Origin: Unio delphinus
Lineage: Eukaryota; Mollusca; Bivalvia; Unionida; Unionidae
NCBI GenBank assembly: GCA_029339505.1
Contig: JAQISU010000169.1
Coordinates: 3,960,001-4,024,000, forward strand
Direction of reading: 5' to 3'
DNA length: 64,000 nucleotides
In this document: positions 63,001 to 64,000 of the stretch, piece by piece
Layout: each line of letters starts with the position of its first letter
Position numbering within the stretch: the stretch's first letter is position 1
Made by a program: the position numbers and the translations under genes
The notes under the pieces: model-generated
Databases searched by the model: none
Seen by the model: the letters and a program-made list of their open reading frames with translations, nothing else
What the model was told of the DNA's origin: nothing

Positions 63001-64000
63001 GTGAAAAGAAGATGGTATGAGGTGGAAAGGCATATCTGGTGAAGCCTGTTACCTTATGGTCCTCAGTATGGCCTCTGAACAAGAAGGAGGAAACAAAAGG
63101 TAATGGTCATTGTACCATGGAATTATGTAGTTTGTGCAAAGATATGCAAAGGAAAGCATCCTTTCAAACTAAACCAATGTTGTACTCACTAAACCAATGT
63201 TGTGTCATCACCTGTAAAGCAGTCATGGCATTTGCCACAGTGTGGTGAACTGCTCTGTTAACTGCTTTGCATGTCTGAAGATTGCAAGTGAAGCCATGTC
63301 ATGCAAAGACATTGATTTCTAATATATGTTTCACCCATTTCAAGAATGTCTCGATCAATTAGAGTAAGGCATGTTACTAGTACTGAATCTAAAAAACAAA
63401 CATGGGTCTTCTACATTCCAGGTGTCACAAAGTGTTGTGTACCAGTGGCTAGAGAATGACCATGGTTTTACATCTTGCTGAGGGATAATCTTATAATTGG
63501 GTCTAGGCAGAAAAAGAGATGGTTGTACTCATCACCTGTGTTCATGGGGGACCTGACATAATACACCTGCCTAGAAGAAAGCAGTGACAGGCACTTGGAT
63601 GGAGAAAACTTTCTACAGATCTTTGACAGTAGCTTTAATGGTTAAACTCAGTCATTCAAGGATATGGTTTCATAACAACACTGAGGTTGGGCTCAACAAA
63701 GCTAATTTTTAGCAACAAAAACGTTGAAAGCTGATTGCCCACTTAGGTGGAAGGAAGTCAGATAAGAGTATCTCCCCTTTGATTATGGGCTTGTGGACAG
63801 GTTCCAAAATAAAACAGGGGTATCTTGGTGTGTGTAACATGATAAGGTAAGTATTATCAAAGAAACCTTTACTCCAAAAATTTGTTTCTTCTGCAAATAT
63901 TTTACTTGATCATGATACATTAGAAAAATACATGATAGGGTGGAGGAATTTATATCCTATATGATTTTTAAAAAAAAACAGATCTCTGGATCACTAATGT
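60001..64000. other. Probable intron(s) of the coiled-coil gene
   Basis: CpG-poor, array-free DNA like the rest of the 51.6-64 kb domain. A weak exon-like stretch on the minus strand (about 61318-61230: acceptor ATAACCAG, open frame, donor GAGAG/GTGAGA) was seen but its phase and homology are unproven. The open frame at 62497-62922 (plus, 141 residues) and that at 61954-62286 (minus) show no domain. Confidence 0.4.

Overview
This window looks like nuclear DNA from an invertebrate animal, most probably a mollusc. It is AT-rich and intron-like, with no dense gene order. It carries many long microsatellites, three tRNA-derived SINE families, 5'-truncated non-LTR retrotransposons of two kinds, small hAT-type MITEs and foldback elements. 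The mollusc call is an inference: it rests on the repeat families resembling repeats I know from molluscan genomes and on a secreted six-cysteine peptide exon that recalls a lophotrochozoan/arthropod neuropeptide family. Species cannot be read from the window.

Layout. (1) 94-363, minus: last coding exon of a secreted cysteine-rich peptide gene; its signal peptide continues upstream of the long shadow reading frame, into an exon edge with a good splice acceptor. (2) 0.4-34 kb: repeat-rich DNA. SINE family S1 lies at 5.8, 7.8, 11.4, 16.2, 17.3, 18.1 and 28.3 kb, family S2 at 17.4, 30.9 and 32.5 kb, and family S3 at 34.45 kb. Two hAT-type MITEs lie at 24.56 and 25.06 kb, a pair of (AG)n-ended repeat copies at 4.74 and 24.76 kb, a CCAAT-motif cluster at 23.6 kb, and a 300-bp trinucleotide satellite at 19.3 kb. 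(3) 35.4-35.7 kb: a CG-rich patch with an NRF1-like motif, followed by a short ORF that could be a first exon. (4) 36.7-39 kb: very long TA arrays, one inside a near-perfect 255-bp palindrome. (5) 40.0-40.3 kb: a strong-looking minus-strand core promoter (two CCAAT boxes 31 bp apart, E-box, TATAAATAG, E2F/CHR-like sites). (6) 41.1-43.3 kb: a dead RTE-like retrotransposon; 48.8-51.6 kb: two L2/CR1-like fragments. (7) 51.6-64 kb: a compositionally different domain, strongly depleted in CpG and without microsatellite arrays or SINEs. It contains the last two exons (minus strand, joined in phase) of a coiled-coil protein gene at 59998-59804 and 58378-57968.

Two genes are therefore supported by spliced coding structure, both on the minus strand and both incomplete in the window. 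The CpG contrast at about 51.6 kb fits what is known of invertebrate genomes: broadly expressed gene bodies are methylated and lose CpG, while tissue-specific genes and intergenic DNA are not. By that logic the coiled-coil gene would be a broadly expressed gene and the peptide gene a tissue-restricted one. That is inference. I found no CRISPR, operon, prokaryotic, viral or toxin system here.
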